Positions 6,884 to 14,560 of a stretch of DNA of 24,353 bases are shown here, one piece after another; position 1 is the stretch's first letter, and the number at the start of each line of letters is the position of its first letter. Under the pieces are notes generated by a model. It did no database searches and had not been told where the DNA came from. It worked only from the letters and a program-made list of their open reading frames with translations. The position numbers were made by a program, and so were the translations under genes. This DNA comes from Betaproteobacteria bacterium (GTDB lineage Bacteria > Pseudomonadota > Gammaproteobacteria > Burkholderiales > Casimicrobiaceae): contig JANXZT010000267.1 of assembly GCA_025355395.1 (NCBI GenBank), positions 1-24,353 of the forward strand. Direction: 5' to 3'.

Positions 6884-8089
6884 TTGTCCACCCTGGAGTC
6901 AAACGATGACATCAACGACCAAGGTTTCTTGACGCTCTTGAGCGACGACCTGCACCCGCTGCAGCGCGCACCGCTGCTGGCGTTGGGCTTCATCGGTCTT
7001 TTCATCGGCGTGGGCGGGGGCCTGGCGCGGCTCGGCTGGAGCGTTCCTGCCCTGGCCGCGTCGGCATCTTCGTTGCACGGGCCGCTGATGGTCGGCGGCT
7101 TCCTCGGTGTCGTGATCGCGCTTGAGCGTGCGGTCGCGATCGGCCGTTATTGGGCATATCTCGGTCCGCTCCTTGCTGGCCTGGGCGGCATTGCCGCGGT
7201 TGCGGGTGCAACGCCGATCGCCGCCTGGTTTCTCCTCGCTGGCAGCATCATGCTGCTCGCGGCATCCATCGACGTCTTCCGCCGCCAAAGGGCGGTATTC
7301 ACATTCACGCTCGTGCTGGGCGCGGCGTGCTGGTCGGTCGGAAACCTGCTATGGGCTGTGGGCTTGCCTGTCCACGAGATCGTGACGTGGTGGCTTGCGT
7401 TTCTCATCCTGACCATCGCCGCCGAGCGGCTGGAACTGTCGCGCTTCCTGCCACCGTCGCCGATGGCGAAATGGATGTTTGCGATGATCCTCGTCGTGCT
7501 CGGTGCGGGCTTGCTCGGCGCGCGGCTGCATTGGGGGCCGCAGGTCTTCGCCGTCGGGCTGTTGGCGCTCTCGGCGTGGCTCCTGAAGCATGATATCGCG
7601 CGCCGCACGGTCCGGAGCCAGGGCCTCACGCGCTTCATCGCGGTATGCCTGCTGTCGGGATACGTCTGGCTCGCCATCGGCGGCGGCGTCATCCTCGCCG
7701 CAGGGGGACTCTCTCCCGGTTCACCTTCGTACGACGCGGCGGTGCACGCGCTCGCGCTGGGCTTCGTATTCTCGATGGTGTTCGGCCATGCGCCGATCAT
7801 CTTCCCTGCCGTGCTGCGAGTGGCGGTGCCGTACCATCGAACATTCTACGTGCCGCTCGTGCTGCTGCACGTGTCGCTCGCGGTGCGGCTCGCTGGCGAC
7901 GCGGCGGGGCAGTACGACTGGACGCGAGCTGGCGCAATGCTGAACGCATTGGCGCTGGCGGGGTTCGTCGTCAGCACCGCGACTGCCGTGGCGAGGGCAA
8001 GACGCAGCGGAACTGTACGGCAACCGGCCAAGACGACGGGCTCGGATTCCCCAAACGTGCCGGGGCCGAATGCGGGCCCGCGCGGCTGA
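6884..8089 (+). CDS. NnrS-like heme/copper membrane protein (start uncertain)
   Basis: This polytopic membrane protein has about 12 hydrophobic segments. Characteristic stretches are LHGPLMVGGFLGVVIALERA and HALALGFVFSMVFGHAPI, both with a His at the head of a helix rich in Gly, as in NnrS-like proteins of NO-metabolising bacteria. The exact subfamily is not certain. The start is unclear. The open frame begins at a TTG (6884) with no ribosome binding site, and another TTG is at 6929. The best-placed ATG (6906, after GGAG at 6895-6898) is in a different frame and stops after 8 codons at 6932. The mature protein certainly contains everything from the DDLHPLQRAPLLALG segment (about 6941) onward. 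The stop codon overlaps the start of the hemolysin III-like gene (TGATG at 8087-8091). Confidence 0.7.
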   Translation: MSTLESNDDINDQGFLTLLSDDLHPLQRAPLLALGFIGLFIGVGGGLARLGWSVPALAASASSLHGPLMVGGFLGVVIALERAVAIGRYWAYLGPLLAGLGGIAAVAGATPIAAWFLLAGSIMLLAASIDVFRRQRAVFTFTLVLGAACWSVGNLLWAVGLPVHEIVTWWLAFLILTIAAERLELSRFLPPSPMAKWMFAMILVVLGAGLLGARLHWGPQVFAVGLLALSAWLLKHDIARRTVRSQGLTRFIAVCLLSGYVWLAIGGGVILAAGGLSPGSPSYDAAVHALALGFVFSMVFGHAPIIFPAVLRVAVPYHRTFYVPLVLLHVSLAVRLAGDAAGQYDWTRAGAMLNALALAGFVVSTATAVARARRSGTVRQPAKTTGSDSPNVPGPNAGPRG

Positions 8090-8706
8090 TGTACCACGGC
8101 GAGCGCTTCAACAGCCTCACGCACCTTGCGGGCGCTGCGCTCGCCGTCGCGGGGACCGTCGCACTGGTAATCGTCGCCGGGCGGCTGAACGACCCCTGGA
8201 AGATCGTGAGCTTCAGCATCTACGGCACAACGCTGGTGCTGCTTTACACGTTCTCCGCGCTCTACCACAGCCTGCGCGGCAGGGTAAAGGCCGTGTTCCG
8301 CAAGCTCGACCACAGCGCGATCTATCTCATGATCGCAGGGACCTACACGCCCTTCGCGCTGGTCACATTGCACGGCGCATGGGGATGGTCGCTGTTCGCC
8401 GTCGCGTGGGCAATGGCGGTGATCGGCATCGTGCAAGAGTTTTTCGTCAAGAGCGACAAGCGGCTGCTGTCGCTGACCCTCTATGTGCTGATGGGCTGGA
8501 TGGCGGTCGCTGCCGTGAAGCCGCTCATCGACGCGCTGGGATTCGGCGGCTTTGCCTGGCTTGCCGCAGGCGGCATGTTGTACACAGCCGGCATCGCGTT
8601 CTACGCGGTGGACGAGCGTGTCACCCACGCGCACGGCGTCTGGCATCTGTTCGTGCTTGGCGGCAGCGCCGCGCACTACACCGCCATTCTGTTCTATGTC
8701 GCCTGA
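8089..8706 (+). CDS. hemolysin III / PAQR (TrhA-like) family membrane protein
   Basis: This 205-residue protein has seven predicted membrane segments and the hemolysin III family motifs: GERFNSLTHLAGA at the N-terminus, ALYHSLRG followed by FRKLDHSAIYLMIAGTYTPF, and the C-terminal HGVWHLFVLGGSAAHY. The His residues of these motifs form the family's metal site. Bacterial members have been tied to membrane energetics and fluidity; the hemolysin name is historical. The frame is open from 7645, but the ATG at 8089 is the start because it overlaps the stop of the NnrS-like gene and begins the family alignment. It is the last gene of the plus-strand run and converges on the ferredoxin gene. Confidence 0.88.
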   Translation: MYHGERFNSLTHLAGAALAVAGTVALVIVAGRLNDPWKIVSFSIYGTTLVLLYTFSALYHSLRGRVKAVFRKLDHSAIYLMIAGTYTPFALVTLHGAWGWSLFAVAWAMAVIGIVQEFFVKSDKRLLSLTLYVLMGWMAVAAVKPLIDALGFGGFAWLAAGGMLYTAGIAFYAVDERVTHAHGVWHLFVLGGSAAHYTAILFYVA

Positions 8707-8731
8707 GGCATGGCGATCAGGCAGCGCCTCC

Positions 8732-8782
8732 GTCCGCAGCGGACCTGCCGCGCATGTTGCCTCTCGAGCGCAGCGACGCTCG
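8732..8782. terminator. two short hairpins between convergent operons
   Basis: The 81-base gap between the convergent genes ending at 8706 and 8788 holds two inverted repeats: GTCCG-CAG-CGGAC (8733-8743 core, arms extending to 8732 and 8744) and CGAGCG-N6-CGCTCG (8765-8782). Neither is followed by a clear T-run on either strand, so they are weak candidates for a bidirectional termination zone rather than classical intrinsic terminators. Confidence 0.35.
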
Positions 8783-8787
8783 GGATA

Positions 8788-9033
8788 CTATTCATGCATC
8801 GCGGTGTACTTCGCCATCAGCTCTTCGGGACTTTCCTGAAAGTCCGGGTTCAGGACGATGCAATCGGCCGGGCACACGAGCTTGCATTGCGGCTCGTCCT
8901 CGGCGCCGACACATTCGGTACAGCGCAGTGGGTCGATGACGTAGATCGCATCGCCGACGCTTATCGCCTCGTTGGGGCACACCGGCTTGCAGGCATCGCA
9001 GGCGGTGCAGTTGTCGTTGATGAGCAGTGCCAT
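8788..9033 (-). CDS. fdx: 2[4Fe-4S] ferredoxin, electron donor to benzoyl-CoA reductase
   Basis: An 81-residue ferredoxin with two cluster motifs: C9-x2-C12-x2-C15-x3-C19-P, and C38-x2-C41-x8-C50-x3-C54-P, with a further Cys at 58. The enlarged second loop and the C-terminal helix of about 20 residues are typical of the Allochromatium-type ferredoxins found in Thauera. In that system the reduced ferredoxin made by 2-oxoglutarate:ferredoxin oxidoreductase passes electrons to benzoyl-CoA reductase. It is the last gene of the minus-strand operon, 22 bases after bcrD, with a strong ribosome binding site (AGGAGA, 7 bases before the ATG) suited to high expression of a carrier. Confidence 0.95.
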   Translation of the reverse strand: MALLINDNCTACDACKPVCPNEAISVGDAIYVIDPLRCTECVGAEDEPQCKLVCPADCIVLNPDFQESPEELMAKYTAMHE

Positions 9034-9055
9034 GGTAGCGTCTCCTGTAAGTCGT

Positions 9056-9895
9056 TCATGCCGCCGCGCGTTCGGAGAGCTCGCGCAGCTTGGCGTGCCG
9101 GAACGCCCCCCACAGCGCCGCGCCGATTGCGCCGGCGTAGATCGAGTCCGGGTGGCTGACCGCGGTCACCCTTACCTTCTCGTTGACCATTTCCTCCTGG
9201 ATCGCGGCGATGAGCCCGCTGTCAAGCGCGAGGCCGCCGGTGATGAGCGCGGTGCCCTCCTTGATGCCGGTGACCTTGAGCAGCTTCACGATTCGCGACG
9301 CCATCGACAGATGGATGCCCTTCAGGATGTCGGAGGTCGCGATGCCGCGCGACACCATGTTGATGACGTCGGTTTCGGCAAGCACGGCGCAGATCGAGCT
9401 GCATTTCTCGGGGTTCTGCGAGCTCTGCGACAGCGAGCCGATCTCCTCGACCGCGACGCCGAGATAGCGGGCGATGTTCTCCAGAAACTGGCCCGACCCC
9501 GACGCGCACTGGCTGGTCATTTTGTACGAAAGCACCTTGCCGCGCTCGTCGACATAGATCGCCCGGCCGTTCAGCGCCCCGATGTCCACCACGGCGTTCG
9601 CGCCGGGATGCAGGAAAACGCCGCCGCGCGCATGCGTAGTCATCGAGTAGAAATGGCCGGTGGCGAACTTGACGTTCTCGCCTTCGCCGGTGGTGGCGAT
9701 GTAGTCGATGGCGTCGGGCTTGAGCCCGGCGTCCTCGAGCACGCCGTCGTAGCCCTCCTGCGCGAGCTGCATCGGGTCGCGCCGCCGGATGCGCTCGCAG
9801 CGCTTGGCGAGCCACTCCTGCTTGCCGCCGTCCACCTTGAACAGCGTGCTCTTGACTGCGCCCGAGCCGATATCGATGCCGATGGTGTAGATCAC
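9056..9895 (-). CDS. bcrD: benzoyl-CoA reductase subunit D (ATPase)
   Basis: This is the smaller of the two ASKHA-fold ATPase subunits of class I benzoyl-CoA reductase, 279 residues. BcrA and BcrD hydrolyse ATP and drive electrons at very low potential to the BcrBC ring-reducing core. Nucleotide motifs are GIDIGSGAVKSTLF (residues 6-19), VVDIGALNGRAIYVD (102-116) and LITGGLALDSG (217-227). C130 (in TSQCASGSGQ) and C165/C169 (in EKCSSICAV) are candidate ligands of the cluster shared with BcrA. The start is GTG at 9895, overlapping the bcrA stop (GTGA); the open frame upstream lies inside bcrA. BcrD is about 280 residues in Thauera, in agreement. Confidence 0.94.
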   Translation of the reverse strand: MIYTIGIDIGSGAVKSTLFKVDGGKQEWLAKRCERIRRRDPMQLAQEGYDGVLEDAGLKPDAIDYIATTGEGENVKFATGHFYSMTTHARGGVFLHPGANAVVDIGALNGRAIYVDERGKVLSYKMTSQCASGSGQFLENIARYLGVAVEEIGSLSQSSQNPEKCSSICAVLAETDVINMVSRGIATSDILKGIHLSMASRIVKLLKVTGIKEGTALITGGLALDSGLIAAIQEEMVNEKVRVTAVSHPDSIYAGAIGAALWGAFRHAKLRELSERAAA

Positions 9896-11232
9896 GTCCG
9901 TGCCTCGACTGTTTTCCCTTCCTCGACCACCGCGCGCCACGCGAACGTCGCACCGCCCAATGCACCGGTGTAGATCGAGTCGGGATTGATGTTGAGCGTC
10001 AGCTCGCCGTAATTCTCGCGGACGAGATCCTTCAACGCCTTCACCGCCGCCTCGTTCTTGGCGACGCCGCCGGTGAAGGTGAACTCGTTGCGAATGCCGC
10101 CGGAGCGGGCGAGGATCGACATCGCGCGCAGGATGATCGCGCGGTGCAGGCCGGCCATGATGTCCTCGCGCTTGTCGCCGAGGGAGAGCCGATCGCGCAA
10201 TTCGGCACCGGCGAACACGGTGCACGTCGAGTTGATGCGGATGGTCTTGGTGGACTTCATCGCCATCGGGCCCAGCTCGTGCAGTCCCATGTTCATCTCG
10301 TCGGCGATGTAGCCCAGGTACCGCCCGCAACCGGCCGCGCAGCGGTCGTTCATCTGGAAGCTCTCGACGATGCCGTTCGGATCGACCTGTATCGCCTTGG
10401 TGTCCTGGCCGCCGATGTCCAGCACGGTTGCCGTGCCCGGGTGCATGACGTGTGCGCCGAGCCCGTGGCAGAGGATTTCCGAGCGGACATGCTCCTTGGA
10501 AAACGGCAGCCGCGCGCGTCCGTAGCCGGTGCCGACGACGTAGGTCTCCTCCATCGGCAGGTCGAGGATGCCTTTGATGGGCGCCTCGATCTTGACCCGA
10601 CGGCTGGCGGTATCGGGCAGCGCCAGGAACGTGCGCTCGAGCGCGGCGAGCAGGTGCCGCTTGATCGAGTCGCCGTAGACGCGGTTCTCGACCTCGATGA
10701 TCGAGCGGTCGAACACGTTGAGCAGAAAGTCGTAGCGGATGCCGGACTCTTTGGCGACGGCCTCGCCGATGGCGAGGTACTGGGCGCCGGCGATGTCGCG
10801 GAAAAAGTCCGATTTGGGCTTGGCTCCGGGCGCGAACAGCCCCGCCACCTCGGCGGAGAGCTGCTGGAAGACCTCGGTCAGCGCCGCGCTGACGGCCGCT
10901 GCACTGTCGCCGAACTTGGCGGTCCCGACGTTGCGCTGGCAGGTCGCCTCGAGGTCGGCCAGTTGCTCCAGATACTGCTCGAGGCGGAAGCTGCGCTCCA
11001 GTTGGCCGAGGAATCCGTCAAGCGCCCCGTTCAGCGCACCGGTGCTGCCGAGCGCCTGCCGGAAAAGGTAGAAGCGGCCGTTGACCAGCGCCTCCTGCTT
11101 GGCGATCGCCGCCGCGGTGTCGTAGTTCGAGCGCGAGTTGGTGATGCCGCGTCCGAGGATGTTCTGGTTCTCGTCGATGACCACCGCCTTGGTGGTGGTG
11201 GAGCCCAGATCGATGCCGATGAAGCAGCGCAT
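9892..11232 (-). CDS. bcrA: benzoyl-CoA reductase subunit A (ATPase)
   Basis: The larger ATPase subunit of class I benzoyl-CoA reductase, 446 residues. It has the phosphate-binding loop GIDLGSTTTKAVVID (residues 6-20), the second motif VLDIGGQDTKAIQVD (270-284) and the adenosine motif FTGGVAKNEA near 395. C298 and C302 in NDRCAAGCG and C337 in NSTCTVFAGAE are the cysteines expected to hold the [4Fe-4S] cluster at the interface with BcrD. The insert between residues 50 and 230 distinguishes BcrA from BcrD and from the HgdC activators of 2-hydroxyacyl-CoA dehydratases. The ATG is preceded by GAGGGA and lies 9 bases after the bcrB stop; the end overlaps bcrD. Confidence 0.95.
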   Translation of the reverse strand: MRCFIGIDLGSTTTKAVVIDENQNILGRGITNSRSNYDTAAAIAKQEALVNGRFYLFRQALGSTGALNGALDGFLGQLERSFRLEQYLEQLADLEATCQRNVGTAKFGDSAAAVSAALTEVFQQLSAEVAGLFAPGAKPKSDFFRDIAGAQYLAIGEAVAKESGIRYDFLLNVFDRSIIEVENRVYGDSIKRHLLAALERTFLALPDTASRRVKIEAPIKGILDLPMEETYVVGTGYGRARLPFSKEHVRSEILCHGLGAHVMHPGTATVLDIGGQDTKAIQVDPNGIVESFQMNDRCAAGCGRYLGYIADEMNMGLHELGPMAMKSTKTIRINSTCTVFAGAELRDRLSLGDKREDIMAGLHRAIILRAMSILARSGGIRNEFTFTGGVAKNEAAVKALKDLVRENYGELTLNINPDSIYTGALGGATFAWRAVVEEGKTVEART

Positions 11233-11241
11233 GACATTCCC

Positions 11242-12558
11242 TCAGTGCGCAGCGGCCGCTGCCGCGCGCTTCTGTTTGACCATCTGCAGGTAGCTCTCCA
11301 GACGATTCTTCACGTTTGCCGCCGAGAAATAGCGGGGGTCGACCAGGTCGGTCTCGATGAACGCCGCCGGCTTGCCGGTGCGCTTCTCCACCTCGCGCAG
11401 GATGAGGAGTTGTCCGGCGGAGAAGCTGTTGCAACTCTTGATCGAGTTGATCAAGAGCCCGTCTGCCTGGTACTCGTCGATGTACTTGCAGATCATGTCG
11501 ATACGCGACGGCAGGTTGAGGTTGGTGTAGCAGCCGAGGCAATATTCGGCGAGCGATTCGAGCGGACGGTTGGGATCGTGCCTGAAGCCGAAGTCGTAGA
11601 CGCCGCCGACTTTGGCGTAGGTCGAGGTGACCACGACGGCGCCCTCGTCGTAGAACATCTTCCAGAATTCGCGAAAGCTGGTCCAGTTCGGCGGGCCTTC
11701 GACGACCAGACGGTACTTCTCCTCGCCCATCTCGCCGTCGGGGGTGATCGGGCCCTTGCGGTCGCGCACGCGCTGCTCGATTTCCTGCCGCAGCATGCTG
11801 TAGAACTGGGTCGCCTCCGGCGTGCCGCGGAACGCGGTGAAGATCGGGCCGATGTAATAGACGGCGCCGAAGTATCCGTCGATCGGCGAGGGCCTGTTCT
11901 TCGCCGATTGCAGCACCGTGACCAGGTCGTCCTCGGCTTTCTGCGATTCCTTCATGTACTGACGCAGCCGGTCGATGTCGAACTTGATGCCCGAGATGCG
12001 CTCCAACGTCGGGATTACCGTCTCCTTCAATTGCTTCACCACGTAGTCGCGCATGTTGGGCGCAATCTTGCCCTCGCTCTGGTACGGCACGTGCAACATC
12101 ACAGTCTCGCAGCCGTACTTGTGACGGATCAGCTCGAACCATTTCATGAAGGTGAAGCAGCCGGTGTAGGAGAGCAGCAGGATGTCGGGCTTGGGCAGCA
12201 CCTCCCCGGTGGGGCCGATCTCGCCGCCGAGCATCATGCCGAGGTCGGCCTTCACGTAGTTGCAGACGTCCTCGGACTGGCCGTCGCGCTCGGCGTCCAG
12301 GATGAACTTGCCGGACTTCTTGCGCATACCGTTTTGCAGCGCGTTGGTTTCCGGCAGGCTGCGCGCGAAATCGAAGCACATCAGGAGCTCGTTCAAGTTG
12401 CCCGGCACGAACGTCGCCGCGACCTTGCGGCCGTGCTCCCGCGCCGTGGCGAGCTGATGGTAGTTGCCGTTGATCATCTCCTTCTGCAGCCACATCGCAT
12501 CTTCCTTCTGGACGCGGGGCTTCTTCGCGGTTTGCGGCATCGTGGCGGTCGCGTTCAT
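11242..12558 (-). CDS. bcrB: benzoyl-CoA reductase subunit B
   Basis: A 438-residue subunit of the ring-reducing core, in the 2-hydroxyglutaryl-CoA dehydratase/BcrB-HgdAB family. BcrB and BcrC together bind benzoyl-CoA and [4Fe-4S] clusters and perform the two-electron reduction to cyclohexa-1,5-diene-1-carbonyl-CoA. Candidate cluster cysteines are C134 (LSYTGCFTFMKW), C340 and C343 (AEYCLGCYTNLN) and C376 (KSCNSF). The frame is open to 12615; I choose the ATG at 12558, giving MNATATMPQ and the length of the Thauera protein as I recall it. Its ribosome binding site (AAGAAG) is modest. The gap to bcrC is 46 bases, the largest inside this operon, and holds no visible signal. Confidence 0.94.
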   Translation of the reverse strand: MNATATMPQTAKKPRVQKEDAMWLQKEMINGNYHQLATAREHGRKVAATFVPGNLNELLMCFDFARSLPETNALQNGMRKKSGKFILDAERDGQSEDVCNYVKADLGMMLGGEIGPTGEVLPKPDILLLSYTGCFTFMKWFELIRHKYGCETVMLHVPYQSEGKIAPNMRDYVVKQLKETVIPTLERISGIKFDIDRLRQYMKESQKAEDDLVTVLQSAKNRPSPIDGYFGAVYYIGPIFTAFRGTPEATQFYSMLRQEIEQRVRDRKGPITPDGEMGEEKYRLVVEGPPNWTSFREFWKMFYDEGAVVVTSTYAKVGGVYDFGFRHDPNRPLESLAEYCLGCYTNLNLPSRIDMICKYIDEYQADGLLINSIKSCNSFSAGQLLILREVEKRTGKPAAFIETDLVDPRYFSAANVKNRLESYLQMVKQKRAAAAAAH

Positions 12559-12604
12559 GGCGTGGTCTTCTTGAAATGAATGGGTCGGGTTTTCGGCTTG
12601 CTGC

Positions 12605-13783
12605 TCAAGCGGCACTCCAGAGTTTGATCGAATCGGCGAAGGTGCCGGCCTGCTCCCGGATCGGCGCCATCTGGCCGGTGTTCTCGGCGTACTTGAAAGC
12701 AGTGTGCGGCACCTTGTGCTTGGAGAGCACGTCCTGCAGCATCGGCCGCTCGAGCAGCGCCGGATCGCAGAATGAAGGCGCGGCGAAAATCACGCCTTCG
12801 GCGCCGTTGGTCTTGATCTGCTTCAGGAGGTACACGCCCTTGTCCTCCCGCTTGGTCTCGTACTTCGCCGCGGTCGTTGCCGAGCGGTGGAGAAAGGCCT
12901 TCGAAAGCTCCTCGAGCGGATTGCCGGTGGCGGGCACGTCGTCCAAGAGCCAGCGCGTGACCAGCATGAAATCGTCGTCGACGATGTAGCAGCCGGCCAT
13001 TTCGATCGACTTGATCAGTCCGAGCGGCGGCTGCTCGCAGAACGAGCCGTTCAACACGACGCGCGCGTTGTCGCGCTTCGGCCGCGGCAACGCGTCGGTC
13101 GCCGCGATGTAGTCGCGGACGAGTTGCGTGTGCTCCTCCGGCGGCAGCACCATGCCGGCGCGCAGCACGAGGTACACCTCCGACGTTGGCGCCTGCCATG
13201 GCTTGTCGGCCCGGTAAGCGTAGAGATCCTGCACCGCGCGGCGGTTCTCGTTGTAGACGCGAATCGACGCGTTGAGCTCGTCGTCGGTTATCGGCACGCC
13301 GCGCAGCTTCCCAAGGTCGTCGCGCAGGACCTCGAGCTCCTGAATATAGAACGTGCCCCCGATCGCGTCCACGTAGTTCTGCGGAAGGTCGAAATAGCGC
13401 ACGTACTTGTCCTTGAACAGGATTTGCCACATGCCCGACAGGTTGCGGATCACGTCGCAGATCGACGGGAACAGCATGCCGTCGAGGCAGTCGAGGCGGC
13501 CGGTAAGCGCGAGCTCGATCGTCGAGCGCGGAATCCGGCAGATGTAGCTCTGGTAGTACGCGTCGCCCTGAATCACTTCGAGCTGGTCGCCGCCGCCCAG
13601 GATCCCCACGGACAGCATGCCGGCCGCGTGGATGAGTTCGCGCGGGACGTAGATCGGCATGTAGCCGATCGCTTTGCGCCCGGGTGCTGCTGCTTTCCAC
13701 TGCTTGACGACATTGAGGTCGAGGTCGTCGAAGAGGGTTTGGCAACGCTCGATTACCGGCAGGACGGGCGGGATGTTGGCCAT
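12605..13783 (-). CDS. bcrC: benzoyl-CoA reductase subunit C
   Basis: A 392-residue subunit of the ring-reducing core, the partner of BcrB and in the same family. Its N-terminal segment GYMPIYVPRELIHAAGML (residues 40-57) is a hallmark of HgdB/BcrC proteins. Cysteines at 82 (YICRIPRS), 99 and 109 (FPSICDVIRN) and further ones in NGSFCEQPP and APSFCDP are available for clusters. The start is the ATG at 13783, which shares its A with the dch stop (TGATG), with GGGAG 8 bases before it. An ATG at 13798 would add five residues but lies inside dch and has a worse site. It lies between dch and bcrB in the expected order. Confidence 0.94.
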   Translation of the reverse strand: MANIPPVLPVIERCQTLFDDLDLNVVKQWKAAAPGRKAIGYMPIYVPRELIHAAGMLSVGILGGGDQLEVIQGDAYYQSYICRIPRSTIELALTGRLDCLDGMLFPSICDVIRNLSGMWQILFKDKYVRYFDLPQNYVDAIGGTFYIQELEVLRDDLGKLRGVPITDDELNASIRVYNENRRAVQDLYAYRADKPWQAPTSEVYLVLRAGMVLPPEEHTQLVRDYIAATDALPRPKRDNARVVLNGSFCEQPPLGLIKSIEMAGCYIVDDDFMLVTRWLLDDVPATGNPLEELSKAFLHRSATTAAKYETKREDKGVYLLKQIKTNGAEGVIFAAPSFCDPALLERPMLQDVLSKHKVPHTAFKYAENTGQMAPIREQAGTFADSIKLWSAA

Positions 13784-14556
13784 CAGCGGTGCTCCCATTG
13801 CGGTTGGCGTTTGGCGAGGAATGCGGCAAGCCCCTCGTTAGCGTCGCGGGTTTTCATGAGCGTGTCGAGGTAGAGCCGCTCGACCTCGGCAAGACGGCGC
13901 CGAACATCGGACACGAGTGGACCGCGCGCCGCAGTGACGGCGCAGGCAAGCGCAGCGGCGCTCTTGGGTGCAAGATGTGCGTCGAAATAAGCGAGCGCGG
14001 CCGCTTCCGGATCGACGGCGATGGCTTCGACGAGGCCGATCGCCTTCGCTTCTTCGCTGCCCACCGACCGGCCCGAGAACAGCAGGTCCTCGGCCGTTCC
14101 CTGGCTGACACGATACGGCAGCAGGCATGATGCGGCCGGCGCGAACACGCCAAGCTTCATTTCGGGCTGGCCAAGCTGCGCGTCGGGGGCCACGCAAATC
14201 ATGCTGCCTGCGAGCGCCAGTTCGAGGCCGCCGCCGAGACACTGGCCGCGCACAACAACCAGGACCGGCGCCGGGAACTCGAGCATCGCGAGCACGAGCG
14301 CGTGCAACGACGTGAGCATCACCGCGCAGCGACCGGGCAGATGTTCCTCGACGCTCGCGCCGAAGCTGAAGTGCGGGCCCTCGGCGTCGAGGAGGACGCC
14401 GCGCAGACCCGTGCGCCCTCGGTGCGTGTCCAGCGCGCCATGCAACGCCGCAATCATGGCGGCGTCGACGAGATTCGCCTTGGGCCGCGCGAGACGAAGG
14501 CGCAGCAGCGCGCCATCGCGGTCGATCCAGACCTTCAGTGGAGATTGGTCCGGCAC
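13783..14556 (-). CDS. dch: cyclohexa-1,5-diene-1-carbonyl-CoA hydratase
   Basis: A 257-residue crotonase-family enzyme that adds water to the dienoyl-CoA product of benzoyl-CoA reductase to give 6-hydroxycyclohex-1-ene-1-carbonyl-CoA. Crotonase oxyanion-hole segments are at PHFSFGASVEEHLP (61-74) and VVRGQCLGGGLELALA (101-116); the SFGASVEEH form is characteristic of Dch proteins. The length matches the family (about 258). The start is GTG at 14556, four bases after the oah stop, preceded by a weak AAGG. It ends overlapping bcrC. A plain enoyl-CoA hydratase is less likely because of this motif and its position between oah and bcrC. Confidence 0.93.
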   Translation of the reverse strand: MPDQSPLKVWIDRDGALLRLRLARPKANLVDAAMIAALHGALDTHRGRTGLRGVLLDAEGPHFSFGASVEEHLPGRCAVMLTSLHALVLAMLEFPAPVLVVVRGQCLGGGLELALAGSMICVAPDAQLGQPEMKLGVFAPAASCLLPYRVSQGTAEDLLFSGRSVGSEEAKAIGLVEAIAVDPEAAALAYFDAHLAPKSAAALACAVTAARGPLVSDVRRRLAEVERLYLDTLMKTRDANEGLAAFLAKRQPQWEHR

Positions 14557-14560
14557 GTCT

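Noticed and set aside
10144..12579. A plus-strand open frame of 811 codons opposite bcrA and bcrB
   Set aside because: It is the antisense shadow of high-GC codon bias; its translation is low-complexity (Asp/Val/Leu/Arg repeats), has no start signal, and covers two well-supported genes.
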